A stretch of DNA of 64,000 nucleotides from Comamonas composti DSM 21721 (lineage in GTDB: Bacteria > Pseudomonadota > Gammaproteobacteria > Burkholderiales > Burkholderiaceae_C), in contig NZ_AUCQ01000002.1 of the NCBI RefSeq assembly GCF_000429845.1, forward strand, positions 248,001-312,000, given 5' to 3'. The position numbers and the translations under genes are program-made. The notes beneath the pieces are model-generated. The model had not been told where the DNA came from. It saw only the letters and a program-made list of their open reading frames with translations, and did no database searches. Shown one piece after another: positions 46,048 to 54,919 of the stretch (positions are counted from its first letter, which is position 1; every line of letters begins with the position of its first letter).

Positions 46048-47478
46048 ATGAGAGCACCTCTGGATCTAGTCATCATGGCTGCGGGCAAGGGCACGCGCAT
46101 GAAAAGCCGCACCCCAAAAGTCCTGCAACGTCTCGCAGGCCGCCCCCTTCTCGGCCATGTGCTGGCCACGGCCGGCCAGCTCAAGGCACGCTCGGCCGTG
46201 GTCGTCACCGGCCATGGTGCGGACCAGGTGGAGTCCGCGATTGCTGGGTCCGCACAGGCCAGCGGCCTCAAGCTCGGCTTTGTGCGCCAGGAACCCCAGC
46301 TCGGCACCGGCCATGCCGTGCAGCAGGCCGTTCCGGTCCTGCCTGCCGACGGCATGGTGATCATCCTCTCGGGCGATGTGCCGCTGACCCAGGCCGCAAC
46401 CCTACAGGCCCTGGTCGATGCCGCAGGCGGCGACAAGCTGGCTCTCCTGACCGTCAACATGACCGACCCCACGGGCTATGGTCGCATCGTGCGCTCTGCG
46501 GACGGCGGCGTGCAACGCATCGTCGAGCAAAAGGATGCGAGCGAGGCCCAGCGCACCATCTGCGAAATCTACAGCGGCATCATGGCCGTTCCGGCCCGCC
46601 ACCTGGGGCCCTGGCTGTCGCGCCTGACGAATGACAATGCCCAGGGCGAGTACTACCTGACCGACATCGTCGCCATGGCCGTGGCCGACGGCATTGCCGT
46701 GACCGCGCACTGCATCACGGACGAGCTGCAGGTTGCAGGCGTGAACAGCCCGCTGCAACTGGCCGAACTCGAGCGTGCCCACCAGACGGCCCAGGCCCGC
46801 ACCCTCATGGAGCAAGGCGTGCGCCTGGCCGACCCGGCCCGCTTCGATCTGCGTGACGATGCGCGCAGCGGCCAGGCGGCCCGGCTGAGCTGCGGCCAGG
46901 ATGTGGAAATCGATGTGGGCTGCATCTTCAGCGGACAGGTGGAGATAGGCGAAGGTGCACACATAGGCGCCTACTGCTGTATCAGCAATGCCAGCATCGG
47001 CGCCGGCGCCGTCATTCATCCCTATACCCACATCGACGGCGAAGGTGCAGGTGTCGACGTGGGCCAAGGCTCGCTGATCGGTCCGTTTGCCCGCCTGCGC
47101 CCCGGCGCCCAGTTGGGCCGCGAAGTGCACATCGGCAACTTCGTCGAGGTCAAGAACTCACGGCTTGCCGATGGCGCCAAGGCCAACCATCTCGCCTACC
47201 TCGGCGATGCCACGGTGGGCGAGCGCGTGAACTATGGCGCGGGCAGCATCACCGCCAACTATGACGGAGCCAACAAACACCGCACCGTCATCGAGGCCGA
47301 TGTGCACATAGGCAGCAACAGCGTGCTCGTGGCCCCCGTGACCATAGGCACGGGCGGCACCGTGGGTGCAGGCTCGACCGTGACCAAGAACACCGAACCC
47401 GGCGTACTGACCGTGGTGCGCGGCAAGCAGATCAGCACGGCCAACTGGAAGCGCCCCGTCAAACAGCCCAAGGTCTAG
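46048..47478 (+). CDS. glmU: Bifunctional UDP-GlcNAc pyrophosphorylase / GlcN-1-P acetyltransferase
   Basis: Makes UDP-GlcNAc for peptidoglycan and LPS. The N-terminal uridyltransferase (about 1-230) has LVIMAAGKGTRMKSRTPKVL, QLGTGHAVQQAV and IILSGDVPL. The C-terminal acetyltransferase is a left-handed beta helix (about 250-440) with hexapeptide repeats and FVEVKNSRLADGAKANHLAYLGD, NYGAGSITANYDG. The ATG at 46048 gives 476 residues, close to the usual length of about 456. Four bases separate its stop from the start of the following histidine kinase gene. Confidence 0.98.
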   Translation: MRAPLDLVIMAAGKGTRMKSRTPKVLQRLAGRPLLGHVLATAGQLKARSAVVVTGHGADQVESAIAGSAQASGLKLGFVRQEPQLGTGHAVQQAVPVLPADGMVIILSGDVPLTQAATLQALVDAAGGDKLALLTVNMTDPTGYGRIVRSADGGVQRIVEQKDASEAQRTICEIYSGIMAVPARHLGPWLSRLTNDNAQGEYYLTDIVAMAVADGIAVTAHCITDELQVAGVNSPLQLAELERAHQTAQARTLMEQGVRLADPARFDLRDDARSGQAARLSCGQDVEIDVGCIFSGQVEIGEGAHIGAYCCISNASIGAGAVIHPYTHIDGEGAGVDVGQGSLIGPFARLRPGAQLGREVHIGNFVEVKNSRLADGAKANHLAYLGDATVGERVNYGAGSITANYDGANKHRTVIEADVHIGSNSVLVAPVTIGTGGTVGAGSTVTKNTEPGVLTVVRGKQISTANWKRPVKQPKV

Positions 47479-47482
47479 CCCC

Positions 47483-48295
47483 ATGGAAAACAGCCCGCAA
47501 AACCTTCCCGACATGGACACGCTGGCTCGGCTGGCCAAATATGAGCGCGAGCTGCGCGCACTGCAAATGGGCCAGCAAAGCTGGCTCCAGGCCATATCCC
47601 ATGATTTGCGGGCACCGCTGCGCCACCTGCTGTCCTTCGGCCCCCTGGTCAGCGAGTTATTGGAGCAGCCAACCCCCTCGACCCAGGATCTGGCCGAGGC
47701 ACGCGGCTTTCTGCTGACCATGGACCAATCCGCAAAGCGATTGGCCGCCATGCTCGATGCCTTGCTCAGGCTATCACGCCTCGCGATCACGCCCTTGCAG
47801 ACCCGCTCCGTGGATTTGCTGGAACTGCTGGAGAATGCGAAGGCAGCGGTGCTGGCCCGGCCGCAATGGGCCGGGCTGTCCTCGACCAAGCCCCCGCGAT
47901 GGAGCTGGCCCGCACAAGGAGCAACCCTCCTGGCCGACGCCCAATTGCTGCAGCAAACACTTGAAGAGCTGCTGGACAATGCCATCAAGTTCTCCCAGCA
48001 CAGGGAGCAGCCCCATATCGAGATCAGCGTGGAAAGCGAGTCCGATGGCGATATTGCTCTGAGCATTCGCGACAATGGCGCGGGTTTCGAGCCGGCACGC
48101 GCCGACGCCTTGTTCGGGATTTTTCAACGCATGCATCGCGAAGCCGAGTTCCCTGGGCTGGGCACAGGCCTGGCCATGGTCCAGAGCGTCATGCGGCGCC
48201 ATGGCGGCCAGGCCAGCATCAGCGCCCACCCGGACCAGGGCTGCAATGTGCGCCTGTACTGGCCAGCACCCGCATTCATCTGCAACGAGGCCTAG
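47483..48295 (+). CDS. Orphan soluble histidine kinase
   Basis: A 270-residue kinase with no membrane span or recognised sensor domain. An N-terminal helix leads to the H-box AISHDLRAPLRHLLSFG (residues about 38-54), then the dimerisation helices and an HATPase domain with N-box LLDNAIKFSQ, G1 IRDNGAGFEPARAD and GLGTGLAMVQSVMRRHGG. This resembles the catalytic part of phytochrome-type kinases. No response regulator gene is adjacent; it may be cotranscribed with glmU, four bases away. It ends head-on with the Lrp gene, sharing the bases CTAG. Confidence 0.88.
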   Translation: MENSPQNLPDMDTLARLAKYERELRALQMGQQSWLQAISHDLRAPLRHLLSFGPLVSELLEQPTPSTQDLAEARGFLLTMDQSAKRLAAMLDALLRLSRLAITPLQTRSVDLLELLENAKAAVLARPQWAGLSSTKPPRWSWPAQGATLLADAQLLQQTLEELLDNAIKFSQHREQPHIEISVESESDGDIALSIRDNGAGFEPARADALFGIFQRMHREAEFPGLGTGLAMVQSVMRRHGGQASISAHPDQGCNVRLYWPAPAFICNEA

Positions 48296-48774
48296 GACAA
48301 CTGAGGCAAAGGCAGGGCCGTGGAGAACTTGGCGCGCTTGATGCTGAAGAAGCTCTTCACATTGCGCACATTCGCATCCCGGGTGAACAAGGCCTGGGTG
48401 AGTTGCAGATAGGCCGGCATGTCCAGCGTTGCAACCACCAGGATGAAATCCGGCCCCGAAGAGACGCGCCAGCACTGCTGCACGCTCCCATGGGCCACGG
48501 CCCTGGCCTCGAAGGCATCCAGGGCATCGCTGCCCTGATGGTCGAGCGAGACTTCGACAATGGCTTGCAGTCCATGACCGAGCGCTTCGGCCAGCTTGCC
48601 GGGATCGACGATTGCCACCTGACGTTCGATCAGCCCCAGTTCCTGTAGCCGGCGCACCCGGCGCAGGCAGGTCGGCGCCGACAAACGCAGGCTCTGCGCC
48701 AGAGCCTGATTGCTTTGACTCGCGTCCTGCTGCAAGACCCCCAGCAACTGCAAGTCCACAGCATCCAGCTCCAT
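48292..48774 (-). CDS. Lrp/AsnC-family transcriptional regulator
   Basis: About 160 residues. The helix-turn-helix is MELDAVDLQLLGVLQQDASQ then SNQALAQSLRLSAPTCLRRVRRLQELG, followed by the RAM ligand domain (AIVEVSLDHQG, VQQCWRVSSGPDFILVVATLDM) and the end VKSFFSIKRAKFSTALPL. Such proteins are octameric feast/famine regulators that respond to amino acids. ATGs at 48789 or 48798 are alternative starts; none has a clear ribosome site. An AT-rich region with an inverted repeat lies upstream. Confidence 0.93.
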   Translation of the reverse strand: MELDAVDLQLLGVLQQDASQSNQALAQSLRLSAPTCLRRVRRLQELGLIERQVAIVDPGKLAEALGHGLQAIVEVSLDHQGSDALDAFEARAVAHGSVQQCWRVSSGPDFILVVATLDMPAYLQLTQALFTRDANVRNVKSFFSIKRAKFSTALPLPQLS

Positions 48775-48800
48775 GGAATTTAAATTCATAAAAAGCAATA

Positions 48801-48821
48801 TTTTGAATATTTATTTCAAAA
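48801..48821. promoter_or_regulatory. Candidate Lrp-type operator
   Basis: TTTTGAATATTTATTTCAAAA has TTTTGAA/TTCAAAA arms around an AT core. It lies immediately upstream of the Lrp-like gene, where autoregulatory sites of this family usually occur. Confidence 0.4.
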
Positions 48822-49183
48822 CTACATACCAATGAAATATTAGATCAAATTTTTGATAATTATTATTATAAATTTCTAATCGACCTACGTAATATGCGCC
48901 TCAGTTATCCATGGCATCCAAAGCGTGTGTGCGTTGCGAGGCGGGCGCAAGCCACGGCCTGAAAGTCGCCCCGCGGCATCGCCGCCCCCTCTTCTGGGAA
49001 ACGGTGCCAGCCACGCAAAAAAGGTTTTATTTCACCCCTTAAAGGGATGAAAGAAGCAGCAAAGTGCATGCTGCCGGGAAGCTGGTGCGATCCAGAGGCA
49101 AAGGCTCAGGCCTATCCCCTTCAAGCATGGGGATGCGGCTCTCGCCGCACGCAGGTGTTTTATTTCGACAAGGAGTTTGGCTT
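48822..49183. other. Intergenic region between the Lrp gene and glmS
   Basis: The first 70 bases are very AT rich (AATTATTATTATAAATTTC) and likely hold divergent promoters. The rest is GC rich with several small hairpins (for example CCCCTTAAAGGGATG and AAGCATGGGGATGC) and ends in AAGGAG, the glmS ribosome site. I see no gene and no riboswitch I can defend. Confidence 0.5.
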
Positions 49184-51103
49184 ATGTGCGGCATCGTCGC
49201 TGCGGTTTCCCACCGCGATATCGTCCCCGTTCTGGTTCAGGGCTTGCAGCGGCTCGAATACCGTGGCTATGACTCATGCGGCGTCGCCGTGCAGGCGCTG
49301 GATGCGCAGGGCATGCACAGTCAGGGCCTGCAGCGCACGCGTTCCACCGCACGCGTGGCCGAGTTGCTGGCCCAGGTCACTCAGGACCACGTCACAGGCC
49401 GTACAGGCATCGCCCATACGCGCTGGGCCACACACGGCGAGCCCGCAGTGCGCAACGCCCACCCCCACTTCAGCCACGGCCCCGGCGTCTCGCCCGTTGC
49501 CGATGCCGACCAGCCGGCCCATGTGGCCCTGGTACACAACGGCATCATCGAAAACTACGAAGCCCTGCGCGCCGAACTCCAGGCCAAGGGCTATGTGTTT
49601 GCCAGCCAGACCGACACCGAAGTCATCGCCCACCTCGTGGACAGCCTCTACGGAGGCGACCTCTTCGAGGCCGTAGAGGCCGCCACGGCCCGTCTGCATG
49701 GAGCTTTTGCGATCGCCGTCATGCACAAGGACGAGCCCCAGCGCGTGGTGGGCGCGCGCGCGGGCTCGCCGCTGATTCTTGGCGTTGCCCGGGATGGCAG
49801 CGAGCACTTTCTGGCCAGCGATGCCATGGCCCTGGCCGGAGTCACCGACCAGATCGTCTATCTGGAAGAGGGCGACCTCATCGATCTGCAGCCCGGCCGC
49901 TACTGGCTTCTGGGCAAGGGCGGCGAGCGCCTTTCGGCCGAGCAGCGCCCCGTGCGCACCGTACTGGCCCATAGCGGCGCAGCCGAGCTGGGGCCCTACC
50001 GCCACTACATGCAAAAGGAAATCTTCGAGCAGCCGCGCGCCATTGCCGACACGCTCGAAGGCGTACAGGCCATCGTGCCCGAACTGTTCGACGGCCTGGG
50101 CGCTGACGGCAAGACCAGCACCGCCGCCTGGCGCGTGTTCAAGGAAATCGACCGCGTGCTCATCCTGGCCTGCGGCACCAGCTACTACAGTGGCTGCACG
50201 GCCAAATACTGGATCGAGTCCCTGGCCGGCCTGCCCTGCAGCGTGGAAGTGGCCAGCGAATACCGCTACCGCACCAGCGTGCCCGACCCCAGAACCCTGG
50301 TCGTCACGATCAGCCAGTCGGGCGAAACCGCCGATACCCTGGCCGCGCTGCGCCACGCCCAAGGCCTGGGCATGAAGCACACGCTGACCATCTGCAACGT
50401 GGGCACCAGCGCCATGGTGCGCGAGTGCGAACTGGCCTACATCACGCGCGCCGGAGTGGAGATCGGCGTGGCCTCGACCAAGGCCTTTACCACCCAGCTG
50501 GCCGGCCTGTTCCTGCTGACCCTGGCCCTGGCCCAATCCAAGGGCCGCCTCAGCGAAGACAAGGAGCAGCAGTATCTGGCGGCCATGCGCCACCTGCCGG
50601 TCGCACTGCAGTCGGTGCTGGCGCTGGAGCCGCAGATCATCAACTGGTCCGAGGACTTCGCCAAGCGTGAGAACGCCTTGTTCCTCGGCCGGGGCATCCA
50701 CTACCCCATCGCTCTGGAAGGCGCGCTCAAGCTCAAGGAAATCAGCTACATCCACGCCGAAGCCTATCCGGCGGGCGAGCTCAAACACGGCCCTCTGGCC
50801 CTGGTGGACAGCGCCATGCCTGTAGTCACCGTGGCTCCCAACGATGAGCTGCTGGAAAAGCTCAAGAGCAATATGCAGGAAGTGCGTGCTCGCGGTGGCG
50901 TGCTCTACGTGCTCGCGGATGCAAAAACCAATCTCGAGAGCAGCGAAGGCGTGCATGTGATCCGCATGCCCGAGAACTATGGCGCGCTAAGCCCCATCCT
51001 CCACGTCGTGCCCCTGCAACTGCTGGCCTATCACACGGCCTGCGCGCGCGGCACCGACGTGGACAAGCCACGCAACCTGGCCAAAAGCGTGACCGTGGAG
51101 TGA
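49184..51103 (+). CDS. glmS: Glutamine-fructose-6-phosphate aminotransferase
   Basis: Makes glucosamine-6-phosphate, the first step to UDP-GlcNAc. The N-terminus [20 protein letters not shown] exposes the catalytic Cys after Met removal. The glutaminase domain has [13 protein letters not shown] and [17 protein letters not shown]. The isomerase half has two SIS domains with [32 protein letters not shown] and the conserved C-terminus [15 protein letters not shown]. 639 residues. The ATG at 49184 follows AAGGAG by eight bases; the frame is open further upstream but would bury the essential Cys2. Confidence 0.98.
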   Translation: MCGIVAAVSHRDIVPVLVQGLQRLEYRGYDSCGVAVQALDAQGMHSQGLQRTRSTARVAELLAQVTQDHVTGRTGIAHTRWATHGEPAVRNAHPHFSHGPGVSPVADADQPAHVALVHNGIIENYEALRAELQAKGYVFASQTDTEVIAHLVDSLYGGDLFEAVEAATARLHGAFAIAVMHKDEPQRVVGARAGSPLILGVARDGSEHFLASDAMALAGVTDQIVYLEEGDLIDLQPGRYWLLGKGGERLSAEQRPVRTVLAHSGAAELGPYRHYMQKEIFEQPRAIADTLEGVQAIVPELFDGLGADGKTSTAAWRVFKEIDRVLILACGTSYYSGCTAKYWIESLAGLPCSVEVASEYRYRTSVPDPRTLVVTISQSGETADTLAALRHAQGLGMKHTLTICNVGTSAMVRECELAYITRAGVEIGVASTKAFTTQLAGLFLLTLALAQSKGRLSEDKEQQYLAAMRHLPVALQSVLALEPQIINWSEDFAKRENALFLGRGIHYPIALEGALKLKEISYIHAEAYPAGELKHGPLALVDSAMPVVTVAPNDELLEKLKSNMQEVRARGGVLYVLADAKTNLESSEGVHVIRMPENYGALSPILHVVPLQLLAYHTACARGTDVDKPRNLAKSVTVE

Positions 51104-51119
51104 TTCACGCGCCCCTGTC

Positions 51120-51680
51120 GTCGGCTGCGAGCAGGGGAAAGCTGAGCTGAAAATGGGCAGAAAGCTTCTGGCGGAAACGGACAGGCGCTGGGCATTTCTT
51201 CTGATCAGCGATACGCGATGACGGAACGGCGCCAGGTCCATGATCTCCAGCGCCTGCATGCCCCACTGCTGCGCAATCACCGCCGTGTATCCGGGAGCGA
51301 TCAGAAACCCAGCCCCAGCCTTGAGCAGACCCAGGGCTGCAGTCAGTGTCCCGACTTCGATAGGGCTGTCTTAGCGTATGCCCGTGTCGACGAAAATCTG
51401 ATCCAGGCTTCGCCGAATGCTGTAGGAGCCACGCAGCGAAATATAGTTATAGGACACCAGCTCCTCCAGCCTCACTGCCTTGCGCGAGCACACCGAGGAG
51501 ATCCTCTCGGAATGGGCCCGGGCGAGCTGAACGACATCCCCCTTCGCACCTCGTCCACGGCATGTCGAATGCCAGGGCTCGCGAACAGGCTCGCAAGCCC
51601 TGGCTGCCGCCCTCCGTATCCGCCCATTTCCTCAAGGGTTTCAAGGCCTTGAACCACCCCGGCGGCCATAGCCATCAATA
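51120..51680 (-). pseudogene. Decayed LysR-family regulator (effector-domain half)
   Basis: On the minus strand, 51538-51130 reads ARAHSERISSVCSRKAVRLE, ELVSYNYISLRGSYSIRRSL, DQIFVDTGIR, then a TAA stop (51371-51373), then DSPIEVGTLTAALGLLKAGA, GFLIAPGYTAVIAQQWGMQA and LIRRNAQRLSVSARSFLPIF. This is the ligand-binding domain of an LTTR interrupted by one in-frame stop. Upstream, the frame shifts (51540-51680: GLASLFASPGIRHAVDEVRR) and no helix-turn-helix is found. At its 3' end the frame runs on antisense into glmS without a stop. The bases 51681-51875 show nothing clear. Confidence 0.75.
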
Positions 51681-51875
51681 ATCAAAACCGTCGTCCGCGC
51701 ACGCAGCCCCCCGGCGCCTCACCATTCGCGGAGCATCATGGCGAAAGCAACCATTGCCGCCGCTTGGAAAGGAAAAGGCCTGGACCTGTTTCCTCGCCTT
51801 GTTCAAGAGCCAAGCGCATCATGGCGGGGCCATGGCAGCGCAGATCTGTGCGGCCGTCACTCTCCTGTCTGCCGG

Positions 51876-54173
51876 TCAGGCGGCCCGCAAGATCTTGGCC
51901 GCAGCAACCATGTTCCTCAGTGCCGGAATAACTTCGGCCCATTGCCGGGTCTTGAGCCCGCAGTCGGGGTTGACCCACAGCCGCTTCGCAGGAATGCGCT
52001 CAGCCGCCTTCTTCATCAGTCCCACAATGTGCTCCTGCGTTGGGATGTTGGGCGAGTGGATGTCGTACACGCCCGGGCCGATCTCGTTGGGGTAGTGAAA
52101 GTTCTCGAACGCATCGAGCAGCTCCATGTCCGAGCGCGAAGTCTCTATGGTGATCACATCGGCATCCATGTCGGCAATCGACTCGATGATGTCGTTGAAC
52201 TCCGAATAGCACATATGGGTATGGATTTGCGTTTCGTCGGCCACACCGTTGGCCGTGATGCGAAAGCTCTCCACAGCCCAGTCCAGATACTGCTTCCATT
52301 GCGACCTGCGCAGCGGCAGGCCTTCGCGCAGCGCAGCTTCGTCGATCTGGATGACGCGCACGCCGGCCTTTTCCAGATCCAGAACCTCCTCGCGCATGGC
52401 CAGCGCCAGCTGTTTGCAGGACACGGAGCGTGGCTGGTCATCGCGCACAAAGGACCAGTTCAAGATGGTCACGGGGCCGGTCAACATGCCCTTCATGGGT
52501 TTGTCGGTGAGCGACTGGGCATAGCTGATCCAGCTCACGGTCATGGCCTTGGGCCGGCTGATGTCGCCGAACAGGATGGGCGGCTTCACGCAACGCGACC
52601 CATAGGACTGCACCCAGCCGAACTGGCTGAACGCATAGCCATCCAGTTGCTCGCCAAAGTACTCGACCATGTCGTTGCGCTCGGCCTCGCCGTGCACCAG
52701 CACGTCCAGGCCCAGACGCTCCTGCTCGCGCACGCTGCGCTCTATCTCGGCACGCATTGCGGCCTGATAGCCGACCTCCTCGAGGCGGCCGGCCTTGAAC
52801 TCGCTGCGGGCCTGACGAATCTCGGCGGTCTGCGGAAACGAGCCTATGGTCGTGGTCGGGTAGGCCGGCAGCTTGAGCCGCTGCGCCTGTTGGGGCGCAC
52901 GCTGGCTGTAGGCACTTGCACGGCACCCGAGCTGGGCATCAATCCTTGCCACCGCAGCCTGCACCACCGGATTGTTCACTCGCGGCGAGGTCCGGCGCGC
53001 GGCCAATGCGGCCTGGTTCTGCGCAAGCTCGGCCTTGACGGCATCCCGCCCCTGGCTCAAGGCCTTGCCCAGCACGCGCAACTCGTCCAGCTTTTGCTTT
53101 GCAAAGGCCAGCCAGGAGAGGATTTCGGGGTCGAGCTTTTTCTCGCTGTCCAAGTCCACGGGTACATGCAGCAGCGAGCAGGAAGGGGCAATCCACAGGC
53201 ACTCGCCCAGACGTTCGGCCAGGGGCTCGAGCCAATCGAGCACGGCATTCAAATCGGTCTTCCAGATATTGCGTCCGCTGATCACGCCCAGGGACAGCAC
53301 CTTGTGCGCCGGCAGCAGGCCCAGCAACTGCTGTACATCTTCACGGCTGCCGTTGACGACATCCACGTGCAGTCCAGCCACCGGCAGATTGGCCGCCAGG
53401 TACTTGTTGTCCTGCAACTGGCCGAAGTAGGTGGCCAGCAGAATCTTGAGCCTGGCGCTCTTGAGCTGGTGGTAGGCAGTGTTGAACGCATGCTGCCAGT
53501 CGGCATCGAGTTCGGTGACGAGAATCGGCTCGTCCACCTGCACCCACTCCACACCTTGTGCAGCCAGGGTATCGAGCAGCTCGGCATACACGGGCAGCAG
53601 ACGTTCCAGCAGATCCAGCTTGCCGGAGCCATCCTTGGCCTTGCCCAGGGCCAGATAGCTCACGGGCCCGATGATCACGGGCTTGAGCTTGACGCCTTGG
53701 GCCCTGGCCTCGGCCAGTTGCTCCAGCAGGCGCGAGGCATCGAGCTTGAAGCGCGTGGCCGCCGTGAACTCGGGCACGATGTAGTGGTAGTTGGTGTCGA
53801 ACCACTTGGTCATCTCTGCTGCCGCCACGCCGCCGCAGCAGGCACCATGATCCTCCTCGCCCTTGGCTGCCGCCGAGCGGCCGCGTGCCACGCGAAAGTA
53901 ATTGTCCAGTGCATCGCCATGAAAGCCCTGCACGCGCTCGGGCAGGTTGCCCAGCGCAAAGCTCATGTCGAGAACCTGGTCATAGAACGAGAAATCCCCC
54001 ACAGGCACCAGATCCAGCCCTTGCTGCTCAACCCAATGACGCTGGCGCAACTCAGCCCCCAGGGTCTTGAGCGCATCGCGCGAGGACTCACCCGTCCAGT
54101 AGGACTCGAGCGCGAACTTGAGCTCGCGCCTGGCGCCTATGCGGGGAAAACCGAGGTTGTGAATGGTCGTCAT
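51876..54173 (-). CDS. metE: Cobalamin-independent methionine synthase
   Basis: Transfers the methyl group of 5-methyl-THF-triglutamate to homocysteine to form methionine; a zinc enzyme of 765 residues. The N-terminus [20 protein letters not shown], the middle [10 protein letters not shown] and [19 protein letters not shown], and the zinc-site segments [13 protein letters not shown] (His, Cys) and [14 protein letters not shown] (Cys) are all present, so it should be active. It acts with metF and ahcY at the other end of the window. It is flanked on both sides by LysR gene remnants, and its usual activator metR is not intact here. Confidence 0.98.
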   Translation of the reverse strand: MTTIHNLGFPRIGARRELKFALESYWTGESSRDALKTLGAELRQRHWVEQQGLDLVPVGDFSFYDQVLDMSFALGNLPERVQGFHGDALDNYFRVARGRSAAAKGEEDHGACCGGVAAAEMTKWFDTNYHYIVPEFTAATRFKLDASRLLEQLAEARAQGVKLKPVIIGPVSYLALGKAKDGSGKLDLLERLLPVYAELLDTLAAQGVEWVQVDEPILVTELDADWQHAFNTAYHQLKSARLKILLATYFGQLQDNKYLAANLPVAGLHVDVVNGSREDVQQLLGLLPAHKVLSLGVISGRNIWKTDLNAVLDWLEPLAERLGECLWIAPSCSLLHVPVDLDSEKKLDPEILSWLAFAKQKLDELRVLGKALSQGRDAVKAELAQNQAALAARRTSPRVNNPVVQAAVARIDAQLGCRASAYSQRAPQQAQRLKLPAYPTTTIGSFPQTAEIRQARSEFKAGRLEEVGYQAAMRAEIERSVREQERLGLDVLVHGEAERNDMVEYFGEQLDGYAFSQFGWVQSYGSRCVKPPILFGDISRPKAMTVSWISYAQSLTDKPMKGMLTGPVTILNWSFVRDDQPRSVSCKQLALAMREEVLDLEKAGVRVIQIDEAALREGLPLRRSQWKQYLDWAVESFRITANGVADETQIHTHMCYSEFNDIIESIADMDADVITIETSRSDMELLDAFENFHYPNEIGPGVYDIHSPNIPTQEHIVGLMKKAAERIPAKRLWVNPDCGLKTRQWAEVIPALRNMVAAAKILRAA

Positions 54174-54262
54174 GTGTTGCGGCTCCAGGTAGGAAAAACG
54201 GAATGCTCTGCATGCTAGGCCTCGACAACCATGAAGTAAAATGGTTATTTCTCACAAATTGA

Positions 54263-54275
54263 TGAATTTAAATCA
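54263..54275. promoter_or_regulatory. Candidate MetR-type box upstream of metE
   Basis: TGAATTTAAATCA fits the MetR-site pattern TGAA-N5-TTCA with one mismatch. It lies about 90 bp before the metE start, a normal place for a LysR-type activator site. Confidence 0.35.
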
Positions 54276-54305
54276 TGAAAAGGAGTGGACATATCGATAT
54301 CTGCC

Positions 54306-54485
54306 ATGCGGAAATGCAGACATCTGGCCATCGTCCAGGAAACAGAAAAAGCATGGCTGGCTGAGCACAGCGACCGGGATGCTGGTCTGCCCAAGGCCTG
54401 CACCCGCTCACCGGCATGGGGACAGACACGCAGGCATGGCCGACTGGCTTCGCCTGCCTTTTGGAAAGCGCCAGACCATGAGCCA
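54306..54485 (+). pseudogene. Remnant of a LysR/MetR-like helix-turn-helix, divergent from metE
   Basis: From the ATG at 54306 the frame reads MRKCRHLAIVQETEK, like an LTTR N-terminus. After a one-base shift at the A5 run near 54345 it continues HGWLSTATGMLVCPRPAPAH then RHGDRHAGMADWLRLPFGKR, which lines up with the HG-S-L-T-A-A...L-x-x-x-Q-P-A-L-x-H-R...L-G...L-F-x-R course of an LTTR winged helix. The open frame then meets the family A element at 54494. A divergent metR is the normal neighbour of metE, so this is probably its broken start. Similarity is judged by eye. Confidence 0.5.
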
Positions 54486-54493
54486 ACACGCTC

Positions 54494-54767
54494 TTAGAAC
54501 GTGTTTACGATCTCCTCGGTGCCGCGCCAGTGTCTTTGCGGGATGGGATGCAAGGCGCGACACCGCAGCAATAGCCGTGCTATTGCGAGGATTCGCAACG
54601 CTGCAGACCGCCCGCAAAGGCACTGTCCCCAAGGGTTGGAGCGAAATCGGGGCGATTTCTTCGCGCTGGCCCTTGCTTGCACCCCGGTGCAAGCTGCGGC
54701 CCATCGACTCGAACTCATCCCGATTGCGCTCCAACGCGGCAGCGTAGAGATCGTAAACACGTTCTTA
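54494..54767. mobile_element. Family A full-length element (MITE-like), copy 2, 268 bp
   Basis: The element 54497-54764, GAACGTGTTTACGATCTC to its exact reverse complement, is flanked by TTA at 54494-54496 and 54765-54767. It matches copy 1 (34618-34884) at all but about a dozen positions and keeps the same nested hairpins. AACACGCTC just left of it (54485-54493) looks like the right end of another copy, suggesting repeated insertion at this site. No transposase frame. Confidence 0.85.
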
Positions 54768-54919
54768 GAAGAGCGGCCAACACAACCCAGCAAACCGCAG
54801 GGTTGCGTTTGAGACAAGGCGAAGCAACGACGTATCAAGGCTTGTGTCAGCAGGTCTAAGTCTTCAAAGGCCTGAAGACTGCGCGCTGAAGTTCATCCAC
54901 CTATTACAGGCTTCAAGCT

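Noticed and set aside
48900-49183. Possible cobalamin-type riboswitch before glmS (GGGAAG...GGTGCGATCC-like words)
   Set aside because: Only short word similarity; no GCTGCCCCCGCAACTG-type core or conserved junction, and glmS is not a B12-linked gene.
49100-49183. glmS ribozyme
   Set aside because: No pseudoknotted glmS ribozyme core seen, and the class is confined mostly to Firmicutes.
54241-54747. 168-codon frame running through the second family A element
   Set aside because: Most of it is translation of the repeat; only the 54306-54485 part resembles an LTTR helix-turn-helix, and only after a frameshift.
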